Both the position numbers and the translations under genes were made by a program. The notes beneath the pieces were generated by a model that saw only the letters and a program-made list of their open reading frames with translations, made no database searches and was not told where the DNA came from. A stretch of DNA of 64,000 nt, from contig JACJJN010000005.1 in the NCBI GenBank assembly GCA_016899975.1, forward strand, positions 62,001 to 126,000, written 5' to 3'. Of the stretch, positions 41,747 through 49,706 are shown piece after piece. Positions within the stretch are counted from its first letter, which is position 1. The number at the start of each line of letters is the position of its first letter. The stretch comes from Lacrimispora saccharolytica (GTDB lineage: Bacteria; Bacillota; Clostridia; Lachnospirales; Lachnospiraceae).

Positions 41747-42365
41747 TCTTTTCTCTCAGCCGGCGGATATGCACATCCACCGTGCGGACATCGCCCGGGT
41801 ACTCATAGCCCCAGACAATATTCAGGAGATTCTCCCGGCTGTACACTTTGTTCGGATTGAATACGAGAAGCTCAAGAACGTCAAATTCTTTCGCCGTCAG
41901 ATTGATCTCACGTTCGCCGATAAATACGCGGCGTCCCTCGCAGTCCAACTTCAGATCGCCTGCCTGGACCACTTTTGCCTTTTCCTCCTTGACAGCAGGC
42001 TTTGCCGTCCGGCGCATGATCGCCTTGATCCTCGCCTTGACTTCCAGGATATTGAACGGTTTGGTAATATAGTCATCCGCGCCGTATTCCAGTCCGAGGA
42101 TCTTGTCCATATCCTCCCCCTTCGCCGTCAGCATGATGATCGGCACACTGGAGAATTCCCGGATCTGCTGGCACACCTGAATGCCGTCCATTTTAGGCAG
42201 CATGATATCCAGCAGGATCATATCGTACTCATGCTCCCGCGCCATCGTCAGCGCTTCCTCCCCGTCATAGGCACAGTCCACTTCCATGCCGTCCTGCTCC
42301 AGGCTGAAGCGGATTCCTTTTACAATCAGTTTCTCATCGTCTACTACCAGTACCTTTTTCGCCAT
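41676..42365 (-). CDS. OmpR family response regulator
   Basis: A 229-residue regulator with a receiver domain (KVLVVDDEKLIVKGIRF, phosphoacceptor Asp in MILLDIMLP, Thr in MLTAKG, Lys in YITKPFN) and a winged-helix DNA-binding domain (LTAKEFDVLELLVFNPNKVYSRENLLNIVWGYEY...VDVHIRRLREKIE). It is close in form to WalR/YycF and PhoB. It pairs with the downstream kinase, whose gene it overlaps. The ATG at 42365 follows AAGGAGATAGAT. Confidence 0.93.
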   Translation of the reverse strand: MAKKVLVVDDEKLIVKGIRFSLEQDGMEVDCAYDGEEALTMAREHEYDMILLDIMLPKMDGIQVCQQIREFSSVPIIMLTAKGEDMDKILGLEYGADDYITKPFNILEVKARIKAIMRRTAKPAVKEEKAKVVQAGDLKLDCEGRRVFIGEREINLTAKEFDVLELLVFNPNKVYSRENLLNIVWGYEYPGDVRTVDVHIRRLREKIEPNPSEPKYVHTKWGVGYYFQA

Positions 42366-42414
42366 ATCTATCTCCTTATACCCTTTGCCGTCCATTCGGG
42401 CGCATGTTACACCT

Positions 42415-43134
42415 TTATGAAACCGTTATGGAATCTTTTATTTTATCAAACATTTTTTCTTTAATGCCGTCGATTTTCATAATATCCTCAATCGATTCAA
42501 ATTTTCCGTTTTCTTCCCTGTAAGCGATGATCGCTTTCGCCCGGCTCTCCCCGATCCCGGGAATGGTCATCAGCCCCGCCTCGTCCGCTGTGTTGATGTT
42601 TACCTTTCCTCCATCGGAAGCGCCGGAAACGCCGGACAGATCTTCCCCCGCGCTGCCCTGTTCCACAGTCTCGCCGTTCTGCACCTCTTCCACAGTCAGA
42701 ACCGTTACCTGTTCGCCGTCCGACAGCATCCTTGCCTGATTCAGCGCCCTGGGATCCGCCGTATCCAGAAGCCCTCCTGCCATCTCCACCGCCTCATAAA
42801 CACGGCTTCCCTCCGGAAGCGTATACACCCCCGGACTTGCCACTGCACCGCAGACATACACCTGTATCAGAACGGCTTCCGGCTCCTTTTCCTGATTTTC
42901 AATCTTTTGTTCTTCCTGGGAGGAATCGGTTGCAAAAACGCTTCCGGCTGCAGAAACATCACCGGTTACCGAAGAACTGTCTGCCGCAGAAGAACCTCCG
43001 TCCACAGACTCTGAAACCGCCTGGGATTCCCCGGCGATGGAATATGACACCGCGGTATCCTCACAACCGCAGAGCAACAGGGCCGGCAGAACCGCCAGCG
43101 TTAAGAATACAGAAAAATAGTTTCTTTTTTTCAT
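42415..43134 (-). CDS. comEA: Competence DNA receptor ComEA, lipoprotein form
   Basis: A 239-residue protein with a signal peptide ending LLLCGC, so it is probably lipidated rather than a plain membrane anchor. A Ser/Glu-rich linker leads to a SLBB domain (VYVCGAVASPGVYTLPEGSRVYEAVEMAGGL, about 93-123) and a C-terminal helix-hairpin-helix domain (VNINTADEAGLMTIPGIGESRAKAIIAYREENGKF, about 180-214). ComEA binds incoming double-stranded DNA and hands it to ComEC. The ATG at 43134 has AGGAG 8 nt upstream. It heads the operon containing the two-component system, GerMN protein and comEC. Confidence 0.92.
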   Translation of the reverse strand: MKKRNYFSVFLTLAVLPALLLCGCEDTAVSYSIAGESQAVSESVDGGSSAADSSSVTGDVSAAGSVFATDSSQEEQKIENQEKEPEAVLIQVYVCGAVASPGVYTLPEGSRVYEAVEMAGGLLDTADPRALNQARMLSDGEQVTVLTVEEVQNGETVEQGSAGEDLSGVSGASDGGKVNINTADEAGLMTIPGIGESRAKAIIAYREENGKFESIEDIMKIDGIKEKMFDKIKDSITVS

Positions 43135-43425
43135 CAGCATAACTCCTTTTCGCTTGCCGCGCAAAGGTCCCTTGTATATGCATAACTTACCTCTTATTGT
43201 ATCCGACATTCCCCAAAAACACAAGATTTTTTTGGTGTGGGGACGGTGGAAAAGTAACGCAGCGGCGGGCGGAGGATACCAGTTTGTTATGTCGTGGCAA
43301 TTTGGTTATGTTTTCTCTGCCGGTTTTCTATAAATTGAAGTTGAAAGGATAGACCTATAAACCAACACACACTTTCCGACATAAGCCAATGTACTCACGC
43401 CTTCATCCTACCGCCCCCACTGTCA
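43135..43425. other. Intergenic region upstream of comEA
   Basis: Holds the upstream region of comEA and ends at the giant palindrome. No coding region or clear terminator is seen. Confidence 0.5.
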
Positions 43426-43913
43426 GGGACCACGGCGGAGCGGAACCCGGCGGGCGTGCAGGCGATGTACGGTTCAGTGGCTCACTCAGGGATAAGGACA
43501 GTCCGGGTGTGGGTTCTGGCTTTCCGGTTTCAAAAAACAGAAAAAATCCCTGCGCGGGCAGCAGACGTGTACCGTGGGCATCTGCACGGATGCGAGAAAA
43601 TCTTGGCGCTCCGAAGTTCCGTAGGACGGGTCAGACGAAGTGCTGCCCGCACTGAGTCTGAGGAGCGCTGAACCGGGAATTGATCAACAATTCCTGGTGA
43701 ATCGCTCCGGTGCCCGTCCGGAGGGACTTCGGAGCGCTTAGATTTTCCGCATCCGTGCAGCCGCCCACGGTACACGTCTGCTGCCCGCGTAGGGATTTTT
43801 TCGTCCGACTGAAACAAAAGCCAGAACCCACACCCGGGCTGTCCTTATCCCTGAGTAGGCCGCGAGCCGCACATCGCCTGCACGCCCGCCGGGTTCCGCT
43901 CCGCCGCGGTCCC
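43426..43913. repeat. Giant imperfect palindrome (two inverted repeat-family-1 copies)
   Basis: The left arm from GGGACCACGGCGGAGCGG to about 43640 pairs with the right arm back from 43913 (reverse complement GGGACCGCGGCGGAGCGG). Shared stretches include AACCCGGCGGGCGTGCAGG, CTCAGGGATAAGGACAG, GGGTGTGGGTTCTGGC, GCAGACGTGTACCGTGGGC and GGCGCTCCGAAG/AGCGCTCCGAAG. Identity is above 80% by eye. The centre holds its own palindrome, GGAATTG ATCAA CAATTCC (43676-43694). The right arm abuts the stop codon of the YdcZ-like gene. No ORF or reverse transcriptase is linked to it. Confidence 0.8.
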
Positions 43914-43919
43914 GTCCCC

Positions 43920-44354
43920 CTACTTCTCCCATTTGAAGAGGATGATGCCGGCGATCGCTACCAGCATGCCGATAAATTTCCTCCATTCAAAGCTGGTCTT
44001 CTCCATTCCGAACCATCCAAACAGTTCGATCAGCCATGCGGCGATCAGCTGCGCGATTACAATCAGCATCGCCGACTGCGCCGGTCCCAGACTGTTCATG
44101 CTCTGGATTACAGTAATGGTGATCGCGGCTCCGATCACTCCGCCAAGCAGCACATACCTGGGCGTTACCTGGAACAGTGCCGTGACCTCCTGCCTTCCGG
44201 TAAAAAACCATGCCCCGATACAGACCAAAAGCGCTGTGAACTGTACCCATCCTGCCGATACCCACAGGCTTGTCTGTTTTGTCACCTGTGTATTGAAAAC
44301 TCCCTGAACACTCATTAGTATGCCGGAAACCAGCGCAATGATGACTCCTGTCAT
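43920..44354 (-). CDS. YdcZ/DUF606-type DMT family membrane protein
   Basis: A 144-residue protein made almost entirely of five hydrophobic helices (MTGVIIALVSGILMSVQGVFNTQV, AGWVQFTALLVCIGAWFFTG, YVLLGGVIGAAITITVIQSMNSLGPAQSAMLIVIAQLIAAWLIELFGWFG, FIGMLVAIAGIILF). The MSVQGVFN...SLGPAQSAMLIVIAQLI pattern matches the small DMT-superfamily YdcZ proteins, half-size transporters that often act as dimers. Substrate unknown. GGAGGAATG precedes the start, and the giant palindrome follows the stop codon. Confidence 0.82.
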   Translation of the reverse strand: MTGVIIALVSGILMSVQGVFNTQVTKQTSLWVSAGWVQFTALLVCIGAWFFTGRQEVTALFQVTPRYVLLGGVIGAAITITVIQSMNSLGPAQSAMLIVIAQLIAAWLIELFGWFGMEKTSFEWRKFIGMLVAIAGIILFKWEK

Positions 44355-44545
44355 GTTTCATTCCTCCATCTGCTTCTCCCGCTGAGTATGCCTGAAATGC
44401 AGAAGCAAACGCACTTCCAACGCAAACTGCGGCTATCAATATTTATGATAGGATATGCAGAACAGAATGGTCTTATGCACTCTCTTCTTTGCTGTGCATC
44501 TTACGCTCTGGAGCAGACAGCATTTCCGTTCACCAAAAAGTGTTC

Positions 44546-44579
44546 AAGGCATGTCCGCTTGGCTCGTTGCCCGCAGGAA
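44546..44579. repeat. Dispersed repeat family 2, truncated copy
   Basis: On the minus strand TTCCTGCGGGCAACGAGCC continues AAGCGGACATGCCTTG, after which similarity to the copies at 27359 and 55328 stops. Confidence 0.6.
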
Positions 44580-44584
44580 TGAAA

Positions 44585-44630
44585 AAAGAACTGCTTCCAC
44601 CACCCAATCAGGTAATGGAAGCAGTTCTTT
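44585..44630. terminator. Terminator downstream of the endolysin gene
   Basis: AAGAACTGCTTCCA / TGGAAGCAGTTCTT around a 17-nt loop, with an A-run on one side and CTTTCCGTTTTT on the other. It ends the minus-strand endolysin transcript about 80 nt after the stop. Confidence 0.75.
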
Positions 44631-44706
44631 CCGTTTTTACACATTCAAATTCATTTGTTCATCCATGCAGGCGTCCTATTTGAACGTTTGAAGCATCATT
44701 GATCCG

Positions 44707-46545
44707 TCATACTTTTCCGGTATAGATAATGCTTCCGTCTGATGTGTCGGGCTGATTCGTAGTATCTTTAGATGGAACATATACTCCATTTTTATCTACA
44801 TATTTCCATACACCATTTGTTTTGATCCATGCATGCTTAAGCATAGCTCCCCAGTCGCGGAAGAAGTATGTAGTATTGCCCACCGTGATCCAGCCGGTTT
44901 TCATCTTACAATCTGTACCGAAATAATACGTATTCTCTCCGTCGCTCCAGAGACCGATGTTTAAAGCAGCTCCCCAGTCACGGAAATAGTACCAGTCTTC
45001 TCCGACCTGAATCCATTCAGAAGTTGCCATCGAACCGTCCTCGTGTCCATAATAAAGATTTCCATCCGCCGGATCGGTGAACAGCTCATTTCTGTAGGCG
45101 GCTCCCCAGCTGCGGAAATAATACCATTTTCCATTTAACTGAATCCACTCAGAAGTTGCAATAGAACCATCTTCGTGTCCATAGTAGATATTACCATCTG
45201 CCGGATCCGTGAACAGTTCATTGCGGAACGCAGCTCCCCAGTCACGGAAGTAATACCACTTTCCGTCAAACTGCAGCCATTCTGCGGAAGCCATGACACC
45301 GTCCGCTTTCAGGTAATAAATATTCTCGCCGTCATCATAGAAAGAATTATAAAGAATGCCGCCCCAGCTTCTCGTATAATACCACTTGCCGCCGACTTCA
45401 ATCCACTGATTGTATACCATCCAGCCGTCATCATCAAAATAGTAAGTATCATTTCCCACTGTATAGAACTGATTTCTCGGATAATTCAGGGTTCCGTTCC
45501 CGATTAAATACCACCAGCGCCCGTTGTCTGCAACCCAGCCCTGAAGGTTCTTGCCGTCAACCCAGCCTTCTGAATAATGATAAAAACAAGAACCATTGGT
45601 GTTTGCACGATAATCACAATCGAGAAGCACTCCATTGTTCAAATGTTTGACGATTGTTCGGGAATCTCCCGGCTTAGAACATACAGGAACCTGATTTCCA
45701 CATACCTTGATACCTCTTACCGTAGAAGATGTTGTGGAAATCTTAATTTTCACAAATCCATCTTCCATTAAAGAGGAATATACTTCATTCAGTTTTGCTC
45801 TGCTGGCATCTCCGAAAATGCCATCGATAACCAAATTATAATCACGCTGGAAATTCTTTAAGGCGGTTTCCGTTCCTTCTCCAAAATCACCGTCCGCCCC
45901 GGCAGAACCGCAGGAATATCCGCAGGCAATCAGTTTGGTCTGCATATCTTTCACGTCTGCACCTGTCGATCCTTTGGATAATACATTGCCGGAAGAACCA
46001 TCCCAGCTTGCATTGCTGCCCATATCAAGATTGGTCGCTGTATGATGACTAATCGCCAATAATATATCGCCAGGTCGGAGATACTTGTCCGAAGTCAGAT
46101 ATTTGCTGTCTCTCAGTTCGATGGCGCCAGCACTTTTTAATTTATAGTGCAAATCACTCGTTACGGTATACATGATAGGAACATTCTTTAACTTTGAAAT
46201 TCCTAATCGATAACCTGCTGCTTTCACATTAGCCACTACACCAGAAGAACAATCCGCTTCACATGCAACGGTAATCTGTGCAGGATCATAATTGCTTGCC
46301 TGAAGATGTTCCCAATATGAATAACGATTTTTCTGATCATAGCCTACTAAATTATTATTAGCTGCAGCTCTGGCAATATCCGCAATCATTTGTGCAACAG
46401 AACGGTCTTCAAATCGAAGAACAACATCCCAGCCTGAAGTACCATATCGATACCATGGTTTAATTTCCCATTCTGTACCTGTCTGATCACCAGCTTGACC
46501 ATATTCATAATCACCATTCTCATCATGTCCACAATTACTAATCAT
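44707..46545 (-). CDS. Endolysin-like peptidoglycan hydrolase with choline-binding-type repeats
   Basis: A 612-residue protein without signal peptide. The N-terminal domain (about 40-185) resembles phage cysteine peptidases/amidases of the NlpC/P60 kind, with ACEADCSSGVVANVKAAG (candidate Cys) and GDILLAISHHTATNLD (candidate His). A PG_binding_1 domain follows (KGSTGADVKDMQTKLIACGYSCGSAGADGDFGEGTETALKNFQ, about 190-250), then an SH3-like part and at least eight WYYFRDWGAAF-type cell-wall-binding repeats (about 345-590). The lack of an export signal fits release through a holin. It has a good ribosome site. Prophage origin is likely; no capsid or tail genes are present. Confidence 0.85.
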   Translation of the reverse strand: MISNCGHDENGDYEYGQAGDQTGTEWEIKPWYRYGTSGWDVVLRFEDRSVAQMIADIARAAANNNLVGYDQKNRYSYWEHLQASNYDPAQITVACEADCSSGVVANVKAAGYRLGISKLKNVPIMYTVTSDLHYKLKSAGAIELRDSKYLTSDKYLRPGDILLAISHHTATNLDMGSNASWDGSSGNVLSKGSTGADVKDMQTKLIACGYSCGSAGADGDFGEGTETALKNFQRDYNLVIDGIFGDASRAKLNEVYSSLMEDGFVKIKISTTSSTVRGIKVCGNQVPVCSKPGDSRTIVKHLNNGVLLDCDYRANTNGSCFYHYSEGWVDGKNLQGWVADNGRWWYLIGNGTLNYPRNQFYTVGNDTYYFDDDGWMVYNQWIEVGGKWYYTRSWGGILYNSFYDDGENIYYLKADGVMASAEWLQFDGKWYYFRDWGAAFRNELFTDPADGNIYYGHEDGSIATSEWIQLNGKWYYFRSWGAAYRNELFTDPADGNLYYGHEDGSMATSEWIQVGEDWYYFRDWGAALNIGLWSDGENTYYFGTDCKMKTGWITVGNTTYFFRDWGAMLKHAWIKTNGVWKYVDKNGVYVPSKDTTNQPDTSDGSIIYTGKV

Positions 46546-46863
46546 AATTCTTCTCCTTTCGTTTCTTTTACTGCCTGTAACTTTTTCGGTATTTAATCAT
46601 TTCCGGATTAATTAAATACCCGTTTATAGAAGGAAGCTTCTTTTCTATAAACACATCATACTGTGTGGACATACTGCAATACAATGCAATAAACATTTCT
46701 GGAAAATTATTTATATCAATAATCTGTAGTGAATCAGCGTGTAGTCTTTATATTTTCTTAACTTCAAACGGCTTCTTTTCAGCAATTCATTTCCTGAAAA
46801 GAAGCCACTTAGCATGATTTTTATAAAATCGCACAATAGGGATTACACTGGAAAAAATAATGA
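46546..46863. other. Intergenic region between endolysin and BlaR1-like genes
   Basis: AT-rich. Besides the inverted repeats at 46588-46652 it holds a perfect hairpin GGCTTCTTTTCAG / CTGAAAAGAAGCC (46770-46806), without T-run, after the BlaR1-like gene. A weak promoter TTGTAT, 18 nt, TATGAT may drive the endolysin. No TcdR-type promoter was found here. Confidence 0.5.
46588..46652 (-). promoter_or_regulatory. Two adjacent inverted repeats upstream of the endolysin gene
   Basis: GGTATTTAAT ... ATTAAATACC (46588-46620) and GTTTATAGAA ... TTCTATAAAC (46622-46652), both with perfect 10-bp arms, lie within 110 bp of the start codon. They could be operators or attenuator hairpins. Confidence 0.5.
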
Positions 46864-48597
46864 TTAGCTAAATTGATGCCCTGGAACTTTATTATTAGAA
46901 AATGTTACACCTTCTACCGGTCCGTATCCTGTAACTTCCATATGCGTTACATCCGGATGAGAATCGTGATAATCCGGAAATGTAAAAACAAGATAATACT
47001 CTTGTCCATCATAAACCGCCTTCATTCCATCTTCTACAAACACTGCTGTATGTGTTCGAAATACTACATTTTCCTGACCTTTAATAAAGTCCAGATAATA
47101 GATAGTAAAATCAAAGGAAGTATCCGTAATATTTGATGTTATTACCGTATGCCCTCCTTCTATTAAATTCGGATCTCCTTCCCGAAGACGTTCATCTATA
47201 TATTCTCCCTCATAAACCTTAACTTTAGCCTGTACTGCCTCCACATTTCCTCCACTATCATCCGACTGATTATCGCCTTCTTCCTCCACAGAATCCGTTT
47301 TTGTTTCTGTCATCTCATCCTCTGCAGGCTGCCGTATTTCCTCTGTATCGTCAGTATCCTGTTCTTCCTCCGGCACATCTGTAGGTTCCGGCGTTGTCAC
47401 CGGTTCCGTAGCCAGCGGTTCCTGTGTAGGCTCGGGTGTCGTTTCAGGTGTTGTCTCGGGTGTCGGCGTTGCCTCCGCCGATGTATCGCTTTCTGTCTCC
47501 GCCTGACTCACGCTCTCAGTACTTACCGCAGACGTATCTTCCGGTTCCTTTTCCGAACACCCGGTCATCACATTCATAAATGCAAAGACAGCCAGAAAAC
47601 AAAACGTAATGAATTTTCCCTTTTTCAACTTTCCCGCTCTCATAATATTCACCATCCTTTTCTTTAAATCTGCAAGGCTTCCATTGAAGCCTGTGGACAG
47701 TCCATAGAAATTCCGTCTCTGTGCCGCTGTCTGTGCCAACAGGTAATTGTACTGCATCCGTTCTTCATGAGCTCCGTCTTTCATGATCCGCTCATCACAT
47801 AAAAATTCAAGATCCTGATCCGCTTCCCTCCGCATCCAATGAAGCAGGGGATTGAACCAGTATACAATGCATACCAGCTGCAAAAGCAGTTTATACCACA
47901 GATCGTGGTGTCTGTAATGGCTCAGTTCGTGGCTCAGCAGCAATTCCAGTTCTTTCCAGGTATACCGGTCGGACGGAAGATAAATCCGCGGACGCAAAAG
48001 CCCTGTAAGCAGCGGCGTCGTCACCTTTGCGTTCATCCAGAGTTTTGGAGGGTGTGATACTTTCATCTTCCTGCATAGCTTTTGATAATTCATCTCCAGG
48101 CTTTTATCTGGTACCGGCATACTCCAGCGTTTTAACTCCCGCTGTACAATATAGCTTCCCAGCAGTTTATACAAACCATACAAAGCCGCAGCCGCCAGCC
48201 ATACCACTGCCAGCATCTGATATACCGATAGCATTTGTATTCCCTGTTCCCGGAACTGTGAAGTATTTTCCGGAAGATCCGTGCTTTCTGAAGCAGCGAG
48301 ACTGTTTTCCGTTGGAAGAGTCTCCCCTGCCGCTTCCTGTCCCTGCACCCGAACTTCTTCCCTGACTGCCGGAACCCGTTCTTCCGTCACCTGCTGCGGT
48401 ATCTGAATGTGGATCACATTCCAGTAATCCGGTATCTGAACCGGAACCAGCAAGATCAGCGACACCGCCAGCCAGATCCAGCTTCTCCACCAGACAGAAT
48501 ATTTTTTGCTCAGAAACCTGGACACACCAAAAACCAATACAATCAGCAAGGCTGCAAGGACATTCAGCTTAAACACATAGAGTAAGAAACCTGCCAT
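46864..48597 (-). CDS. M56 (BlaR1-type) membrane metallopeptidase with atypical C-terminal domain
   Basis: A 577-residue protein. The N-terminal M56 part (about 1-330) has membrane helices and LLSHELSHYRHHDLWYKLLLQLVCIVYWFNPLLHWM, with the HExxH-like HELSH zinc motif, plus EADQDLEFLCDE. A further helix ends in FMNVMTGC. Beyond it a Thr/Pro/Glu repeat linker (about 360-415, TPTPETTPETTPEPTQEP) leads to a roughly 110-residue outer domain (VYEGEYIDERLREGDPNLIEGGHTVITSNITDTSFDFTIYYLDF) that is not the penicillin-binding sensor of BlaR1. Expected role: sense an outside signal and cleave the BlaI-like repressor whose gene precedes it. The signal is unknown. Confidence 0.85.
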   Translation of the reverse strand: MAGFLLYVFKLNVLAALLIVLVFGVSRFLSKKYSVWWRSWIWLAVSLILLVPVQIPDYWNVIHIQIPQQVTEERVPAVREEVRVQGQEAAGETLPTENSLAASESTDLPENTSQFREQGIQMLSVYQMLAVVWLAAAALYGLYKLLGSYIVQRELKRWSMPVPDKSLEMNYQKLCRKMKVSHPPKLWMNAKVTTPLLTGLLRPRIYLPSDRYTWKELELLLSHELSHYRHHDLWYKLLLQLVCIVYWFNPLLHWMRREADQDLEFLCDERIMKDGAHEERMQYNYLLAQTAAQRRNFYGLSTGFNGSLADLKKRMVNIMRAGKLKKGKFITFCFLAVFAFMNVMTGCSEKEPEDTSAVSTESVSQAETESDTSAEATPTPETTPETTPEPTQEPLATEPVTTPEPTDVPEEEQDTDDTEEIRQPAEDEMTETKTDSVEEEGDNQSDDSGGNVEAVQAKVKVYEGEYIDERLREGDPNLIEGGHTVITSNITDTSFDFTIYYLDFIKGQENVVFRTHTAVFVEDGMKAVYDGQEYYLVFTFPDYHDSHPDVTHMEVTGYGPVEGVTFSNNKVPGHQFS

Positions 48598-48613
48598 AGA
48601 GCCATCCCTCCTT

Positions 48614-48994
48614 TCAGCGATTCAGTTCTTTTAAAAACCCTTCCAGTTCTTTCAGATCCTCATCATCGATTTCTCTTCCCTGATACAAAGCTGCAACAAA
48701 ATTTTTCACAGAATTCCCATACAGCTTTTCCAGCATTCCTTTTCCTTCTTTTTGCTGATACTCTTCCTGTGAAACCAGCCAACGGTATTTGTTCAGATTC
48801 CCATCTCTGTTCACAGATACAAACCCCCTTTTCTCCAGCCTGGAAAGCAGGGTGAGGATCGTTGTCGGAGCCAGTGTTTTCTTTTGATTCACAATCTTCT
48901 CAATCTCACTTCTGCTCATATCGTTCTTTTGTTTCCACAAGACAATCATAAGATCCAATTCGGATTCCGGAAGCTTTTGTATCGTTCGTTTCAT
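48614..48994 (-). CDS. BlaI/MecI family repressor
   Basis: A 126-residue winged-helix repressor: LPESELDLMIVLWKQKNDMSRSEIEKIVNQKKTLAPTTILTLLSRLEKRGFVSVNRDGNLNKYRWLVSQEEY is the BlaI DNA-binding domain, and the C-terminal helices (about 80-126) dimerise. In the family, cleavage near the domain junction by BlaR1 relieves repression. It is the first gene of a two-gene operon with the M56 gene, 16 nt apart. AAAGGAGG precedes the start, and a palindrome overlaps its promoter. Confidence 0.92.
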   Translation of the reverse strand: MKRTIQKLPESELDLMIVLWKQKNDMSRSEIEKIVNQKKTLAPTTILTLLSRLEKRGFVSVNRDGNLNKYRWLVSQEEYQQKEGKGMLEKLYGNSVKNFVAALYQGREIDDEDLKELEGFLKELNR

Positions 48995-49005
48995 CTGGCT
49001 TCCTC

Positions 49006-49059
49006 CTTTCTACCTCTGTAGTATAATTATATATTACGCTTGTAGAAAGGTTATGTCAA
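49006..49059 (-). promoter_or_regulatory. Promoter and candidate operator of the BlaI-like operon
   Basis: On the minus strand TTGACA (49059-49054), 17 nt, TAATAT (49036-49031). Inverted repeat CTTTCTAC (49006-49013) / GTAGAAAG (49042-49049) brackets the -10. BlaI operators are also dyads with TAC/GTA half-sites. Confidence 0.65.
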
Positions 49060-49302
49060 TATCTTTTAAAGATTTTTTCTTTCACCTTCTTCTTTTCTTC
49101 ATTTATTCTCTATAAACACTTTATAACGTTACAGCTACTAAAACCAATCTCTCAATATTCAACCTCTTGTCACTTATATATACGGTTATGCATACAAAAT
49201 GTTACATATATTAACAAAAAAAATTGTTTTTCATCATTTTATCTAAATTTCTTTCTAATTTTTGTTTAAACTGTCTTTTTTCAGTTTTTTAAAACATTTA
49301 GG
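49060..49302. other. AT-rich intergenic region before the holin promoter
   Basis: Strongly AT-rich, with no coding region. It separates the BlaI promoter from the divergent holin-sigma cassette. Confidence 0.5.
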
Positions 49303-49331
49303 TTTACATATAAAGAAAAAATTACTTTTTT
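49303..49331 (+). promoter_or_regulatory. TcdR-type promoter upstream of the holin gene
   Basis: TTTACA (49303-49308), 16 nt, CTTTTTT (49325-49331). TTTACA and CTnTTT are the -35 and -10 patterns read by the TcdR/BotR/TetR/UviA sigma factors of toxigenic clostridia. A gene for such a sigma factor lies 380 bp downstream. No sigma-A promoter of equal quality is seen. Confidence 0.75.
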
Positions 49332-49373
49332 ATTATTATCAGTATGAAGATATAGCCAATAAAAGGTGATGTT

Positions 49374-49574
49374 ATGAAAAGTTATTTGAAGCGTTTAAAA
49401 AATCCTGCAACCATTGTTGCCATATGTGGTTATATCCTAACCATTATCTCGTCACTCGGTTTTTCTATTAACAGTGATGTTATTATGACAATCGTTAACA
49501 GCATTTGTGCCATCTGTGTTTTACTTGGTATACTCAACAATCCCGAAACAGATGGGATAGATCTCCCCAAATAA
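49374..49574 (+). CDS. Holin, phiLC3 type
   Basis: A 66-residue protein: charged start MKSYLKRLKNP, two hydrophobic helices (TIVAICGYILTIISSLGF and IMTIVNSICAICVLLGIL) joined by a short polar turn, then NNPETDGIDLPK. The RLKNP start and the GILNNPET-GI end match phiLC3-family phage holins. Holins form membrane pores that let endolysins or large toxins out. The start follows AAAGGTGATG. It heads a plus-strand cassette with two sigma-like genes, under a TcdR-type promoter. Confidence 0.82.
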   Translation: MKSYLKRLKNPATIVAICGYILTIISSLGFSINSDVIMTIVNSICAICVLLGILNNPETDGIDLPK

Positions 49575-49706
49575 CGCTGTATCTTCATACTGATTTTACC
49601 AATCAAAATTTTGCTACATTTATTCTTTATGAAAGCAGCTACCTTGTCAGATTTACAGTTATAAAACCGCTCTCATGTTCCTTTTTCTAAGAGAGGTGCA
49701 TGAACT

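Larger units (their letters stand above)
44355..44706. other. Intergenic region between YdcZ-like gene and endolysin gene
   Basis: Holds the truncated repeat-family-2 copy (44546-44579) and the terminator (44585-44630). No coding region is supported. Confidence 0.55.

Noticed and set aside
43426-43913. Retron or reverse-transcriptase-linked RNA
   Set aside because: No reverse transcriptase gene lies nearby and the structure is a plain two-copy inverted repeat.
46546-46863. TcdR-type promoter for the endolysin gene
   Set aside because: No TTTACA with CTnTTT at 16-17 nt is found on the minus strand.
49648-49690. Second TcdR-type promoter before the sigma gene itself
   Set aside because: TTTACA is present, but CTCTCA follows at 12 nt and CTTTTT at more than 20 nt; neither spacing fits.
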